NCBI RefSeq assembly: GCF_007858285.1
Contig: NZ_VFIL01000006.1
Location: 124,001-188,000, forward strand
From: Pseudomonas brenneri
Lineage (GTDB): Bacteria > Pseudomonadota > Gammaproteobacteria > Pseudomonadales > Pseudomonadaceae
Direction: 5' to 3'
DNA length: 64,000 nt
Both the position numbers and the translations under genes were made by a program. The notes under the pieces were generated by a model. That model was not told the DNA's origin and did no database searches. It was given only the letters and a program-made list of their open reading frames with translations. Of the stretch, positions 53,563-61,721 are shown piece by piece; position 1 is the stretch's first letter; every line of letters begins with the position of its first letter.

Positions 53563-53715
53563 TCAGCGCTTGAACAATTGTGGCTGCTGCTGTTGTGCAA
53601 GTTCAACGGGGGCTTCGGTCTTGTTCGACCACAAGCTCTGTGCATACCCGGTGGTCACGACGCCCAGACCGAACAAAATAACCAAAATCCATAGTAAATC
53701 CGGTTTGCGTTTCAT
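53563..53715 (-). CDS. 50-residue single-span membrane protein
   Basis: A short gene starting MKRKPDLLWILVILFGLGVVTTGYAQSLW. One membrane helix (residues ~8-26) is followed by a Gln-rich tail (AQQQQPQLFKR). AAGGGGGG lies about eight bases before ATG 53715, a clear ribosome site. It ends two bases from the stop of the convergent cyclo-ligase gene. The function is unknown; its reality rests on the start signals and the coherent helix. Confidence 0.7.
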   Translation of the reverse strand: MKRKPDLLWILVILFGLGVVTTGYAQSLWSNKTEAPVELAQQQQPQLFKR

Positions 53716-53911
53716 CGATTGCCCCCCTTCAGGCATATCACACACGATGACAGCAACGTTCCAAAGTAGTCCGTTCCAGCTGCGTCAAGCTTAAAATCCC
53801 GGCATTCTGCGTTAACGTGAACCAACACGCAAACCTTGACGTCAACCGACCGTCGGTTTGTCATGAAAGTGACGCACAACCTGCCCAATCCCCTGCAAAG
53901 GAGCAAAAACC

Positions 53912-54361
53912 ATGGCCTATTGGCTGATGAAATCCGAGCCCGATGAGCTGTCCATCAAGGGCCTGGAAAACCTCGGCGAAGCGCGCTGGGATGGCGTGCG
54001 CAATTACCAGGCGCGCAACTTCCTGCGGGCCATGGCCGTGGGTGATGCGTTCTTCTTCTACCACTCCAGTTGCCCGGAGCCGGGGATTGCCGGCGTAGGG
54101 AAAATCGTCGAAGCGGCTTACCCAGACCCGACAGCGCTGGAACCTGACAGTCATTACTTCGACGCCAAGGCCACCCCGGAAAAAAATCCGTGGAGTGCGA
54201 TCACCGTTGCCCACGTCGAAACCTTCCCCAAAGTCCTCGGGCTCGGCTACCTCAAACAGCAGACCGCCCTGGCTGAACTGCCACTGGTGCAAAAAGGCAG
54301 TCGCTTGTCGGTGATGCCGGTGACAGCCGAGCAGTGGGCGGCAATCATGACCCTGCGCTAG
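53912..54361 (+). CDS. EVE domain (PUA-like) protein
   Basis: A 149-residue EVE protein: MAYWLMKSEPDELSIKGLENLGEARWDGVRNYQARNFLRAMAVGD, then FFFYHSSCPEPGIAGVGKIVEAAYPDPTA and FPKVLGLGYLKQQTALAELPLVQKGSRLSVMPV. This fold binds modified nucleotides. The bacterial housekeeping form is of unclear role. AAGGAG lies eight bases before ATG 53912. Confidence 0.93.
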   Translation: MAYWLMKSEPDELSIKGLENLGEARWDGVRNYQARNFLRAMAVGDAFFFYHSSCPEPGIAGVGKIVEAAYPDPTALEPDSHYFDAKATPEKNPWSAITVAHVETFPKVLGLGYLKQQTALAELPLVQKGSRLSVMPVTAEQWAAIMTLR

Positions 54362-54447
54362 CGCCTAAAGGGATTCATTTGACCGGTATCAACGGCTATC
54401 GGTTACGATCCCGGCAAACTAGGACGCTAACACCGCAGGATGCACCC

Positions 54448-55413
54448 ATGTCGACGCCCCATCGCAGTTCGCATTTTTTCGCCTTTCTCCTGATTCTGTT
54501 GTTGGTAGCCGCCGGTGGCTTCGGCTACTGGAAGTCCACCCTCGACCGCCTGCCGGAAGGCTTGAGCATGGGCAACGGCCGGCTGGAGTCCACCGAAGTG
54601 CAGATCGCCACCAAGATCCCCGGCCGCCTGGCCGAAGTACGGGTCGATGAAGGCGACAAAGTGCTAAAGGGCCAGTTGCTGGCGCGTATCGACACCCGCA
54701 CCCTGGAAGCCCAGCGCGCCCAGGCCGAGGCCGAAGTGTTGCGCGCCAAGGAAAACTTCGCCGCCGCCGAAGCCAACGTGCAACTGCGCCAGAGCGAAAA
54801 CCTGCTGGCCAGCCAGGAGCTCAAGCGCACCCAGGAGCTGTACCGACGCGGCTTCGCCAGCGCGCAGTTGATCGACCAGCAGCAGGCGCACCAGAACACC
54901 GGCAATGCCGCTGTGATCGCCGCCCAGGCCCAGGTCAATGCGGTCAAGGCCGCCATCGGTGCTGCCCAGGCCCAGGTGGCACAACTGACCAGTGAAATCG
55001 AAGACAGCAGCCTGCGCGCGCCCATCGACGGCATCATCCAGTTGCGCCTGGCCGAACCTGGCGAAGTGCTCGGTGCCGGCGGGCGGGTGTTGCTGCTGAT
55101 TGATCCGAATGACCAGTACATGAACCTCTACCTGCCCGCCTCCGTCACCGGGCGCCTGACCGTGGGCAGCGAAGCGCGGATCGTGCTCGATGCCCTGCCG
55201 GATCAGCCACTGCCGGCAAAAATCAGCTTTGTCGCGGCCAAATCCCAGTTCACACCCAAAGAAGTGGAAACCCGCGATGAGCGCCAGAAACTGGTGTTCC
55301 GCGTCAAGCTGCGCCTGACTCAACCCAGCGCCGTGCCCCAAGCCAAGCCCGGCATGCCCGGCGCCGGCTACGTGCGCACCGCCGACCTGGACTGGCCGGC
55401 CAACCTGCAATGA
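54448..55413 (+). CDS. HlyD-family periplasmic adaptor (membrane fusion protein)
   Basis: A 321-residue adaptor with one N-terminal membrane helix (SHFFAFLLILLLVAAGGFGYW), a split lipoyl domain (VQIATKIPGRLAEVRVDEGDKVLKGQLLARIDTRTLEAQRAQAEAEVL ... SSLRAPIDGIIQLRLAEPGEVL), a long coiled hairpin between the halves, and a C-terminal beta domain. It links the inner-membrane transporter to an outer-membrane channel. It overlaps the next gene by four bases (ATGA). The gene order matches the YhiI-RbbA-YhhJ set. Confidence 0.92.
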   Translation: MSTPHRSSHFFAFLLILLLVAAGGFGYWKSTLDRLPEGLSMGNGRLESTEVQIATKIPGRLAEVRVDEGDKVLKGQLLARIDTRTLEAQRAQAEAEVLRAKENFAAAEANVQLRQSENLLASQELKRTQELYRRGFASAQLIDQQQAHQNTGNAAVIAAQAQVNAVKAAIGAAQAQVAQLTSEIEDSSLRAPIDGIIQLRLAEPGEVLGAGGRVLLLIDPNDQYMNLYLPASVTGRLTVGSEARIVLDALPDQPLPAKISFVAAKSQFTPKEVETRDERQKLVFRVKLRLTQPSAVPQAKPGMPGAGYVRTADLDWPANLQ

Positions 55414-58127
55414 ACGGCCTGGCGCTGCACGCCACCGGCATCAACCACCGCTACGGCAAGCAACAGGCACTGATCGACATTGCCTTCAGCTTGCCGGCCG
55501 GCACGCGCTGCGGGCTGATCGGCCCGGATGGCGCGGGCAAGTCGAGCCTGCTGGGCTTGATCGCCGGGGTCAAAAAGCTGCAGGCCGGTGATTTGCAGGT
55601 ACTCGGCGGCTCCATCGAAGACCGCCGCCACCGCAACAGCCTGTACCCGTTGATCGCCTTTATGCCCCAGGGCCTGGGCGGCAACCTGTACCCCGAGCTG
55701 TCCATCCGCGAGAACATCCGTTTCTTCGCCACCCTGTTTGGGCTGTCGAAGGCCGATTGCGACCAGCGCATGCACAACCTGCTGCTGGCCACCGACCTGG
55801 CACGCTTCGCCGACCGCCCGGCGGGTAAGCTGTCGGGCGGGATGAAGCAAAAACTGGGGCTGTGCTGCGCGCTGATCCACGATCCGGACCTGTTGATCCT
55901 CGATGAACCCACCACCGGCGTCGACCCATTGTCACGTCGACGCTTCTGGGAACTGGTGGAAAGCGTACGCAGCGAGCGCCCGCAACTGACACTACTGGTG
56001 GCCACGGCCTACATGGAGGAAGCCGAACAGTTCGAACATTGCCTGATGCTCGACCGTGGCAAACTGATCGCCGATGGCCTGAGCCATGAACTGGCCGCCA
56101 TCACGCCCAGCGGCAAACTGGATGACGCCTTCACCCACTTCCAGGGCGACAGCGCCCACGACAACCAGCCGCTGGTGATCCCTCCCCGGGAAAACGGCAA
56201 CAGCGACATCGCCATCGAAGCCCACGACCTGACCCTGCGCTTTGGCGACTTCATAGCGGTGAACAAAGTCAGCTTCGCCATCGGGCGTGGCGAGATTTTC
56301 GGCTTCCTGGGCTCCAACGGCTGCGGCAAGACCACCACCATGAAAGTCCTTACCGGGCTGATGCCGGCCAGCGAGGGCAGCGCCATGCTGTTGGGCAACC
56401 CGGTGAATGCCAAGGACCTGGCGACCCGCAAGCGCGTGGGGTTCATGTCCCAGAGTTTCTCGTTGTACGGCGAACTCAGCGTGCGCCAGAACCTGGTGCT
56501 GCATGCCCAGTTGTTCGACTTGCCCAAGGCCGACAGTGGCCCGCGTATCGATGAGCTGATCCAGCGCTTTGACCTGAGCCATATCGCCGACCAGCCGTCC
56601 GGCAAGTTGCCGCTGGGGTTGCGCCAGCGCCTGTCCCTGGCCGTAGCGGTGCTGCATCGGCCGGAAGTGCTGATCCTCGACGAACCCACCTCCGGCGTCG
56701 ACCCCGCCGCGCGGGATGATTTCTGGCGCTTGCTGGTGGAGTTGTCCCGCGAGCAAGGGGTGACCATTTTCCTGTCCACCCACTTTATGAACGAAGCCCA
56801 GCGCTGCGACCGTATTTCGTTGATGCATGCCGGCAAGGTGCTGGCCTGCGACACCCCAGACGCCCTGCAACAACAGTTCCACGGCGACACACTGGAAGCG
56901 GCCTTCGTCACCTGCCTGGAACAGGCTCAGGGCGCCCCCGAAACCGCCACGCCGAACGAAACCGTGAGCGCCGCCAGTGCGCCACCCATCAGTAAACGCG
57001 GCTTCAGCCTGGCCCGCTTGCTGGCCGTAGCCAGCCGCGAAGGCAAGGAGTTGCTGCGCGACAAGGTCCGCATGGCCTTTGCCCTGCTCGGCGCGATCTT
57101 CATGATGGTGATCTTCGGTTACGGCATTTCCCTGGATGTGGAAAAGCTCGCCTTCGCCGTGTATGACCAGGACCAGACCCCGCAAAGCCGTGCCTATCTG
57201 GAAGCCTTCCGCAGTTCGCGCTACTTCGCCGAACAGCCACCGATCACCGACTCGGCCGAACTGCACCGCCGCCTGCAACGCTCGGAAATCAAACTGGCCC
57301 TGGAGATTCCTCCCGGCTTTGGCCGCGACCTGTATGCCGGACGCCAACCCGCGGTGGCCGCCTGGCTCGATGGCGGCATGCCGTTTCGCGCCGAGACCAG
57401 CCGCAACTATGTAGAAGCGGTACACCAGGCCAATCTCCAGCAATTGGCCGAACTCAACAGCACACCGCTGTCCCGACCCGCTGCCGCCAAACTGGAAACC
57501 CGCTTTCGCTACAACCAGGACGTGGTCAGCGTAAATGCCATCGGCCCGGGCGTGATGGCGCTGATCCTGGCGTTTATCCCGGCGATGCTCACCGCCCTGG
57601 GCATCGTGCGTGAAAAAGAACTGGGCTCGATCACCAACTTCTACGCCACGCCGCTGACCCGCCTGGAATTCCTCCTCGGCAAACAGGCGCCCTACCTGGC
57701 CGTCAGCCTGATCAACCTGGCGTTGCTGGTGGCAATGAACCGCTGGCTATTCGGCGTGCCGTTCAAGGGCAGCGGCGTGACCCTGGCGTTTGGCGGCCTG
57801 TTGTATGTGCTGGCCACCACCAGCATGGGCCTGCTGATTTCCGCGTTCACCCGCACCCAGATCGCCGCGATCCTCGGCACCATGATCATCACCAGCCTGC
57901 CGACCATCCAGTTCTCCGGGCTGATCGTGCCACGCTCATCCCTGGAAGGTGCGGCCGCACTGATGGGTATGCTGTTTCCCGCTGGTTACTTCCTCGACGT
58001 CGCCGTTGGCACCTTCACCAAAGCCCTGGACCTGCGCCAGCTATGGCCACAGTGCCTGGCGCTGTTCGGGTTTTTCCTGGGGTTCACCGGGCTTAGCCTG
58101 GTCATGCTCAAGAAGCAGGAGGCCTGA
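55410..58127 (+). CDS. rbbA: RbbA-type ABC transporter: two ATPase domains fused to a permease
   Basis: A 905-residue protein. ATPase domain 1 has Walker A GPDGAGKSS (Lys44), signature LSGGMKQKLG and Walker B LLILDEPTTGVDPL. ATPase domain 2 has Walker A GSNGCGKTT (Lys307), a changed signature LPLGLRQRLS in place of LSGGQ, and LILDEPTSGVDPA. A C-terminal ABC-2 permease with about six membrane helices starts near residue 540 (GKELLRDKVRMAFALLGAIFMMVIFGYG). With the HlyD adaptor and YhhJ it forms an export complex. The family is also called ribosome-associated ATPase; exported substrate unknown. Confidence 0.93.
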   Translation: MNGLALHATGINHRYGKQQALIDIAFSLPAGTRCGLIGPDGAGKSSLLGLIAGVKKLQAGDLQVLGGSIEDRRHRNSLYPLIAFMPQGLGGNLYPELSIRENIRFFATLFGLSKADCDQRMHNLLLATDLARFADRPAGKLSGGMKQKLGLCCALIHDPDLLILDEPTTGVDPLSRRRFWELVESVRSERPQLTLLVATAYMEEAEQFEHCLMLDRGKLIADGLSHELAAITPSGKLDDAFTHFQGDSAHDNQPLVIPPRENGNSDIAIEAHDLTLRFGDFIAVNKVSFAIGRGEIFGFLGSNGCGKTTTMKVLTGLMPASEGSAMLLGNPVNAKDLATRKRVGFMSQSFSLYGELSVRQNLVLHAQLFDLPKADSGPRIDELIQRFDLSHIADQPSGKLPLGLRQRLSLAVAVLHRPEVLILDEPTSGVDPAARDDFWRLLVELSREQGVTIFLSTHFMNEAQRCDRISLMHAGKVLACDTPDALQQQFHGDTLEAAFVTCLEQAQGAPETATPNETVSAASAPPISKRGFSLARLLAVASREGKELLRDKVRMAFALLGAIFMMVIFGYGISLDVEKLAFAVYDQDQTPQSRAYLEAFRSSRYFAEQPPITDSAELHRRLQRSEIKLALEIPPGFGRDLYAGRQPAVAAWLDGGMPFRAETSRNYVEAVHQANLQQLAELNSTPLSRPAAAKLETRFRYNQDVVSVNAIGPGVMALILAFIPAMLTALGIVREKELGSITNFYATPLTRLEFLLGKQAPYLAVSLINLALLVAMNRWLFGVPFKGSGVTLAFGGLLYVLATTSMGLLISAFTRTQIAAILGTMIITSLPTIQFSGLIVPRSSLEGAAALMGMLFPAGYFLDVAVGTFTKALDLRQLWPQCLALFGFFLGFTGLSLVMLKKQEA

Positions 58128-59245
58128 TGCATAAGCTTGCGCATATCCTGCGTCTGGGGATCAAAGAACTCACCAGCCTGCGCCACGACAGCGTATTGCT
58201 GCTGTTTCTGTTCTACGCCTTCACCGTGGCTATCTATATGCCCGCGGCCGGCTCGGTGATTGGCGTGCACAACGCCAGCGTCGCGTTTGTCGATGAAGAC
58301 CATGGCCAACTGTCCCGCCAACTGGCGCAAGCCCTGCAACCACCGCAATTCCAGCCCGCCGCACCACTGGCCTACGACCAGTTGGACAAGGTCATGGACA
58401 GCGGCCAGTACACCTTCGTGATCAATGTGCCGGCCAACTTCCAGGCCGACCTGCTGGCCGGACGCCAACCGAGCGTGCAGGTCAACGTGGATGCCACGGC
58501 GATGAGCCAGGCCTTTATGGGCGCGGGGTATATCGGGCGGATATTCCAGCGCGAACTGCTGACCTACAGCGGCCAGGCCGACGTCGCCAGCCGGGCGCCG
58601 GCGACACTGACCACCCGGGCACTGTTCAACACCAACCTGGAGGGTGGCTGGTTCCTGGCGGTGATCCAGATCGTCAACAACATCACCATCCTTGCCATCG
58701 TCCTGACCGGCACCGCACTGCTGCGCGAGCGCGAGCACGGCACCCTCGATCATTTGCTGGTGCTGCCGCTGACCGCGCTGGAAATCATGCTGGCAAAAAT
58801 CTGGAGCAACATGCTGGTGGTGGTGCTGTGTACGTGGCTGTCGCTGGAAGTGGTGGTCAAGGGCATGCTCGGCGTGCCGCTGGCCGGTTCGTTGAGCCTG
58901 TTCCTGCTGGTGACGGCGTTGTACCTGTTTGCCAGCACCGCCCTGGGCATCTTCCTCGCCACCCTCGCCCGCTCGACGCCACAGTTCGGGCTGCTGGCGA
59001 TTCCGGTGATCATTCCGATGCTGTTGCTGTCAGGCGGCAGCACACCGCTGGACAGCATGCCGCAATGGTTGCAGTGGGTGATGCAGGGCTCGCCGTCGAC
59101 GCATTTTGTGAGCTTGAGTGCGGCGATTCTGTTCCGCGATGCGGGAGTGAACGTGGTGTGGCCGGATTTGCTGGCGCTGGCGGGGATTGGGTTGTTGTTT
59201 TTTGCGGTGGCGTTGGCGCGGTTTAGGAAGAGTTTGGCTTCTTGA
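58127..59245 (+). CDS. yhhJ: ABC-2 type permease YhhJ
   Basis: A 372-residue inner-membrane permease with an N-terminal helix (LRHDSVLLLFLFYAFTVAIYMPAAG), a large periplasmic domain (residues ~45-175) and five further membrane helices. The family motif GTALLREREHGTLDHLLVLPLTALEIMLAKIWSNM is present. It overlaps the RbbA-type gene at the TGATG junction, so the three exporter genes form one translationally coupled unit. Confidence 0.92.
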   Translation: MHKLAHILRLGIKELTSLRHDSVLLLFLFYAFTVAIYMPAAGSVIGVHNASVAFVDEDHGQLSRQLAQALQPPQFQPAAPLAYDQLDKVMDSGQYTFVINVPANFQADLLAGRQPSVQVNVDATAMSQAFMGAGYIGRIFQRELLTYSGQADVASRAPATLTTRALFNTNLEGGWFLAVIQIVNNITILAIVLTGTALLREREHGTLDHLLVLPLTALEIMLAKIWSNMLVVVLCTWLSLEVVVKGMLGVPLAGSLSLFLLVTALYLFASTALGIFLATLARSTPQFGLLAIPVIIPMLLLSGGSTPLDSMPQWLQWVMQGSPSTHFVSLSAAILFRDAGVNVVWPDLLALAGIGLLFFAVALARFRKSLAS

Positions 59246-59403
59246 ATAAAACCTTCAAAACTAAAAGCTATAAAAATATTGCACTTAGTAAAAAATACCA
59301 TAAAGACCTGTCAGTTATAACAGTAGTCCGCGACCCTCTCCGATGGTTAATTATAAAAGCGAGTGCAAACTTATTGCCTTCAACATTTCAAGGAAAGCAA
59401 AAA

Positions 59404-59844
59404 ATGATTAACTCACCGGAATCAAATAAAAACCGCTCCCAAGACAACGATATCAAACACGATATAAAAATCATTATTGACCCAAAAAAACCTCTAGGGA
59501 GAACAACGGTCACTGGAGAATTCAGTCCACATGGCTCCCTAGGAAGGATAGAGGTTGAATATACCCACAAGGACTTAATATATACTCTTAAAGCTATTAG
59601 ATACATGTGCGCGAACGACACTGGATTCTCGCGAAATCCAAAATTCATAATTAAGCCCATGCTTATCCAAGGACCTGAGCTATCATTCACCCCTGTTAAG
59701 GATGGGCAATGGCATGCCTGGGGGGCGTCTGGAGATTATAAAACAAGTCAACCTAGCTTAATCGTCACCTTTACGTTTATTTTCGACTCAAATCCAGACG
59801 GGGCCTCTATAGTTGACAATAAGACATTACTACTTACCGCATAA
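59404..59844 (+). CDS. AT-rich orphan gene of unknown function
   Basis: A 146-residue protein I do not recognise: MINSPESNKNRSQDNDIKHDIKII... then strand-rich segments (LGRTTVTGEFSPHGSLGRIEVEYTHKDLIYTLKAIRYMC, FIIKPMLIQGPELSFTP, GQWHAWGASGDYKTSQPSLIVTFTFIFDSN). No signal peptide, membrane helix or catalytic motif is visible. AAGGAAAG precedes ATG 59404. A longer frame from a TTG at 59242 would overlap yhhJ but has no good start. The gene and its ~160-base leader are far more AT-rich than the neighbours, and it has its own terminator, suggesting acquisition. Confidence 0.7.
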   Translation: MINSPESNKNRSQDNDIKHDIKIIIDPKKPLGRTTVTGEFSPHGSLGRIEVEYTHKDLIYTLKAIRYMCANDTGFSRNPKFIIKPMLIQGPELSFTPVKDGQWHAWGASGDYKTSQPSLIVTFTFIFDSNPDGASIVDNKTLLLTA

Positions 59845-59854
59845 TTTTCATTGC

Positions 59855-59882
59855 AACCAGCAACCTAGGTTGCTGGTTTTCT
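59855..59882 (+). terminator. Terminator of the AT-rich orphan gene
   Basis: AACCAGCAAC-CTAG-GTTGCTGGTT perfect 10-bp hairpin followed by TT, ten bases after the stop codon. It lies between this gene and the convergent FliL-like gene. Confidence 0.85.
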
Positions 59883-59913
59883 ATACCTGACAAAAAACTC
59901 AATCAGTTCAGCT

Positions 59914-60321
59914 CTATTGAATGATCAGGTTATTGAACAACAGATCCTCAACCACCGGTTTACCCGTCTCGTCACTCATCACTTGCTGCGTCTGCTTCAA
60001 TGCTTCCTGGCGCAGCTTTTCCTTACCCTCAACACTGCCCATGCTCTCGACAGTCTGCTGGGTAAACAACGCCACCAATTGGTTACGAATCAACGGTTCA
60101 TTGGCCTTGATCGCCGCCGCCGCTTCCGGGCCGGTCACGCGCAGGGCCACATCGGCTTTGTACACCCGCAGTTTCGGGCCGCCATCCAGGGCATAGTTGC
60201 CGACAAAGGGCGGGGTCAGGCTGTAATAGCTGACCTTCGGCGCTTCGCCTTCCTTGGCTTCTTCGGCATGGGCTGCCATCGGCAACGTCAGGGCCAGCAT
60301 CAACAGGATCCACGCTTTCAC
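59914..60321 (-). CDS. FliL-like flagellar basal-body-associated protein, secreted form
   Basis: A 135-residue protein with signal peptide (MKAWILLMLALTLPMAAHA) and a FliL-like domain (SYYSLTPPFVGNYALDGGPKLRVYKADVALRVTGPEAAAAIKANEPLIRNQLVALFTQQT, VVEDLLFNNLIIQ). The start codon is GTG at 60321 with AGGA seven bases ahead. No flagellar genes are nearby; a FliL-like gene outside the flagellar cluster is, as I recall, also found near this position in P. aeruginosa. Its role outside the motor is unclear. Confidence 0.85.
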   Translation of the reverse strand: MKAWILLMLALTLPMAAHAEEAKEGEAPKVSYYSLTPPFVGNYALDGGPKLRVYKADVALRVTGPEAAAAIKANEPLIRNQLVALFTQQTVESMGSVEGKEKLRQEALKQTQQVMSDETGKPVVEDLLFNNLIIQ

Positions 60322-60470
60322 AGTTCATTCCTCAAATTCGGTTGCCAGTAGCATAACGCTAGCAAGGCAGAGCACAAGCTTATGGCGACTTATCAGGCCG
60401 GGGCATGCTCGTTGACCCGTGACCTGACCCACCTACACTTATCGGCCACTACGCCAAAAGGAAGAGTCCG

Positions 60471-61448
60471 ATGAAAGCCGTGCTGTGCAAAGCCTTCGGC
60501 CCCGCCGAAACCCTGGTGCTGGAAGAGGTCGCCAGCCCCGCGATCAAGAAGAACGAGATCCTGCTGGATGTGCATGCCGCGGGGGTGAATTTCCCGGACA
60601 CGCTGATCATCGAGGGCAAGTACCAGTTCAAACCGCCCTTCCCGTTCTCGCCGGGCGGCGAAGCGGCAGGCGTGGTCAGCGAAGTCGGGGAAAAGGTCAG
60701 CCACCTGAAGGTCGGTGATCGGGTCATGGCGTTGACCGGCTGGGGCAGCTTTGCCGAACAGGTCGCGGTGCCGGGCTATAACGTGCTGCCGATTCCGCCG
60801 AGCATGAGTTTCAACACCGCCGCCGCCTTCAGCATGACCTACGGCACCTCGATGCACGCCCTCAAGCAACGCGGCCACTTGGCGGCCGGCGAGACCCTGC
60901 TGGTGCTGGGCGCATCCGGTGGCGTGGGCCTGGCCGCCGTGGAGATCGGCAAGGCCATGGGCGCCCGGGTGATCGCCGCTGCCAGCAGCGCCGACAAATT
61001 GGCCGTGGCCAAGGCGGCGGGGGCTGATGAGTTGATCAATTACAGCGAGACCAATCTCAAGGATGAAATCAAGCGCCTGACCGACGGCAACGGCGCAGAC
61101 GTGATCTACGACCCGGTGGGCGGCGATCTGTTTGACCAGGCCGTTCGCGCCATTGCCTGGAACGGCCGGCTGCTGGTGGTGGGGTTTGCCAGCGGGCGCA
61201 TTCCCGAGTTGCCGGTGAACCTGGCACTGCTCAAGGGCGCGGCGGTGGTTGGGGTGTTCTGGGGCGCATTTGCCCAGCGCCAACCCCAGGACAATGCGGC
61301 GAACTTCCAGCAATTGTTCAGTTGGTATGCCGAGGGGAAGTTGAAGCCATTGGTGTCGCAGGTGTATCCGCTGGATAACGCAGCGCAGGCGATTAATGAC
61401 CTCGGGCAGCGCAAGGCCGTGGGCAAGGTAGTCGTCCAGGTCCGCTAG
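60471..61448 (+). CDS. NADPH:quinone oxidoreductase-family protein (zinc-independent MDR)
   Basis: A 325-residue medium-chain dehydrogenase/reductase without zinc ligands. The N-terminal GroES-like domain includes GVNFPDTLIIEGKYQFKPPFPFSPGGEAAGVVSEVGEKV, and the Rossmann site is LLVLGASGGVGLAAVEIGKAMGARVIAAASSADKL. It likely reduces quinones or enones with NADPH in the cytosol; the substrate is not evident. AAGGAAG precedes ATG 60471. Confidence 0.9.
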   Translation: MKAVLCKAFGPAETLVLEEVASPAIKKNEILLDVHAAGVNFPDTLIIEGKYQFKPPFPFSPGGEAAGVVSEVGEKVSHLKVGDRVMALTGWGSFAEQVAVPGYNVLPIPPSMSFNTAAAFSMTYGTSMHALKQRGHLAAGETLLVLGASGGVGLAAVEIGKAMGARVIAAASSADKLAVAKAAGADELINYSETNLKDEIKRLTDGNGADVIYDPVGGDLFDQAVRAIAWNGRLLVVGFASGRIPELPVNLALLKGAAVVGVFWGAFAQRQPQDNAANFQQLFSWYAEGKLKPLVSQVYPLDNAAQAINDLGQRKAVGKVVVQVR

Positions 61449-61467
61449 TGATTTGAAATGCAATCAA

Positions 61468-61538
61468 TGTGGGAGCGGTGTATCAGTCACATTTTCAGTG
61501 GCTGATACACCGCAATCGCGAGCAAGCCCGCTCCCACA
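61468..61538. repeat. REPIN with one arm shortened
   Basis: Outer arms TGTGGGAGC / GCTCCCACA. Inner GGTGTATCAGTCAC pairs with GTGGCTGATACACC. The right arm keeps the full CGCGAGCAAGCCCGCTCCCA, but the left arm lacks the corresponding CTTGCTCGCG part. It belongs to the GTGTCAGTCAC subfamily (11920-12022, 45961-46049). Confidence 0.88.
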
Positions 61539-61594
61539 TTTTGATCTCCAGCGCTATCAGAAGCCAGTTACGACCACAACTTATCTATTTGCGA

Positions 61595-61614
61595 CATGTT
61601 CGTAAAAGAACATG
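61595..61614. promoter_or_regulatory. GlpR-like operator 1 upstream of glpT
   Basis: CATGTTC-GTAAAA-GAACATG: a perfect 7-bp inverted repeat resembling the GlpR operator pattern ATGTTCGNNNCGAACAT, 108 bases upstream of the glpT start. Confidence 0.65.
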
Positions 61615-61658
61615 CAATTGCTCAAATTTCCTGTGTTTGCAGATAAGAGGCGATGCTA

Positions 61659-61673
61659 TTTTCGGTAACGAAA
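61659..61673. promoter_or_regulatory. GlpR-like operator 2 upstream of glpT
   Basis: TTTTCG-GTAA-CGAAA: an inverted repeat of the TTCG/CGAA core, 49 bases upstream of glpT and one helical-turn multiple downstream of the first site. Weaker than site 1. Confidence 0.5.
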
Positions 61674-61721
61674 CTGTAACATTCGCATCCGCAGTCAAAA
61701 CAAGAAATCTGGAGCTCTTGA

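Noticed and set aside
55992..57443. 483-codon minus-strand open frame opposite the RbbA-type gene
   Set aside because: It is the antisense of two well-defined ATPase domains; no ribosome site or domain.
59242..59403. N-terminal extension of the AT-rich orphan gene from a TTG overlapping yhhJ
   Set aside because: No ribosome site fits, and the internal ATG at 59404 has AAGGAAAG. The ATGA-like overlap with yhhJ is coincidental.
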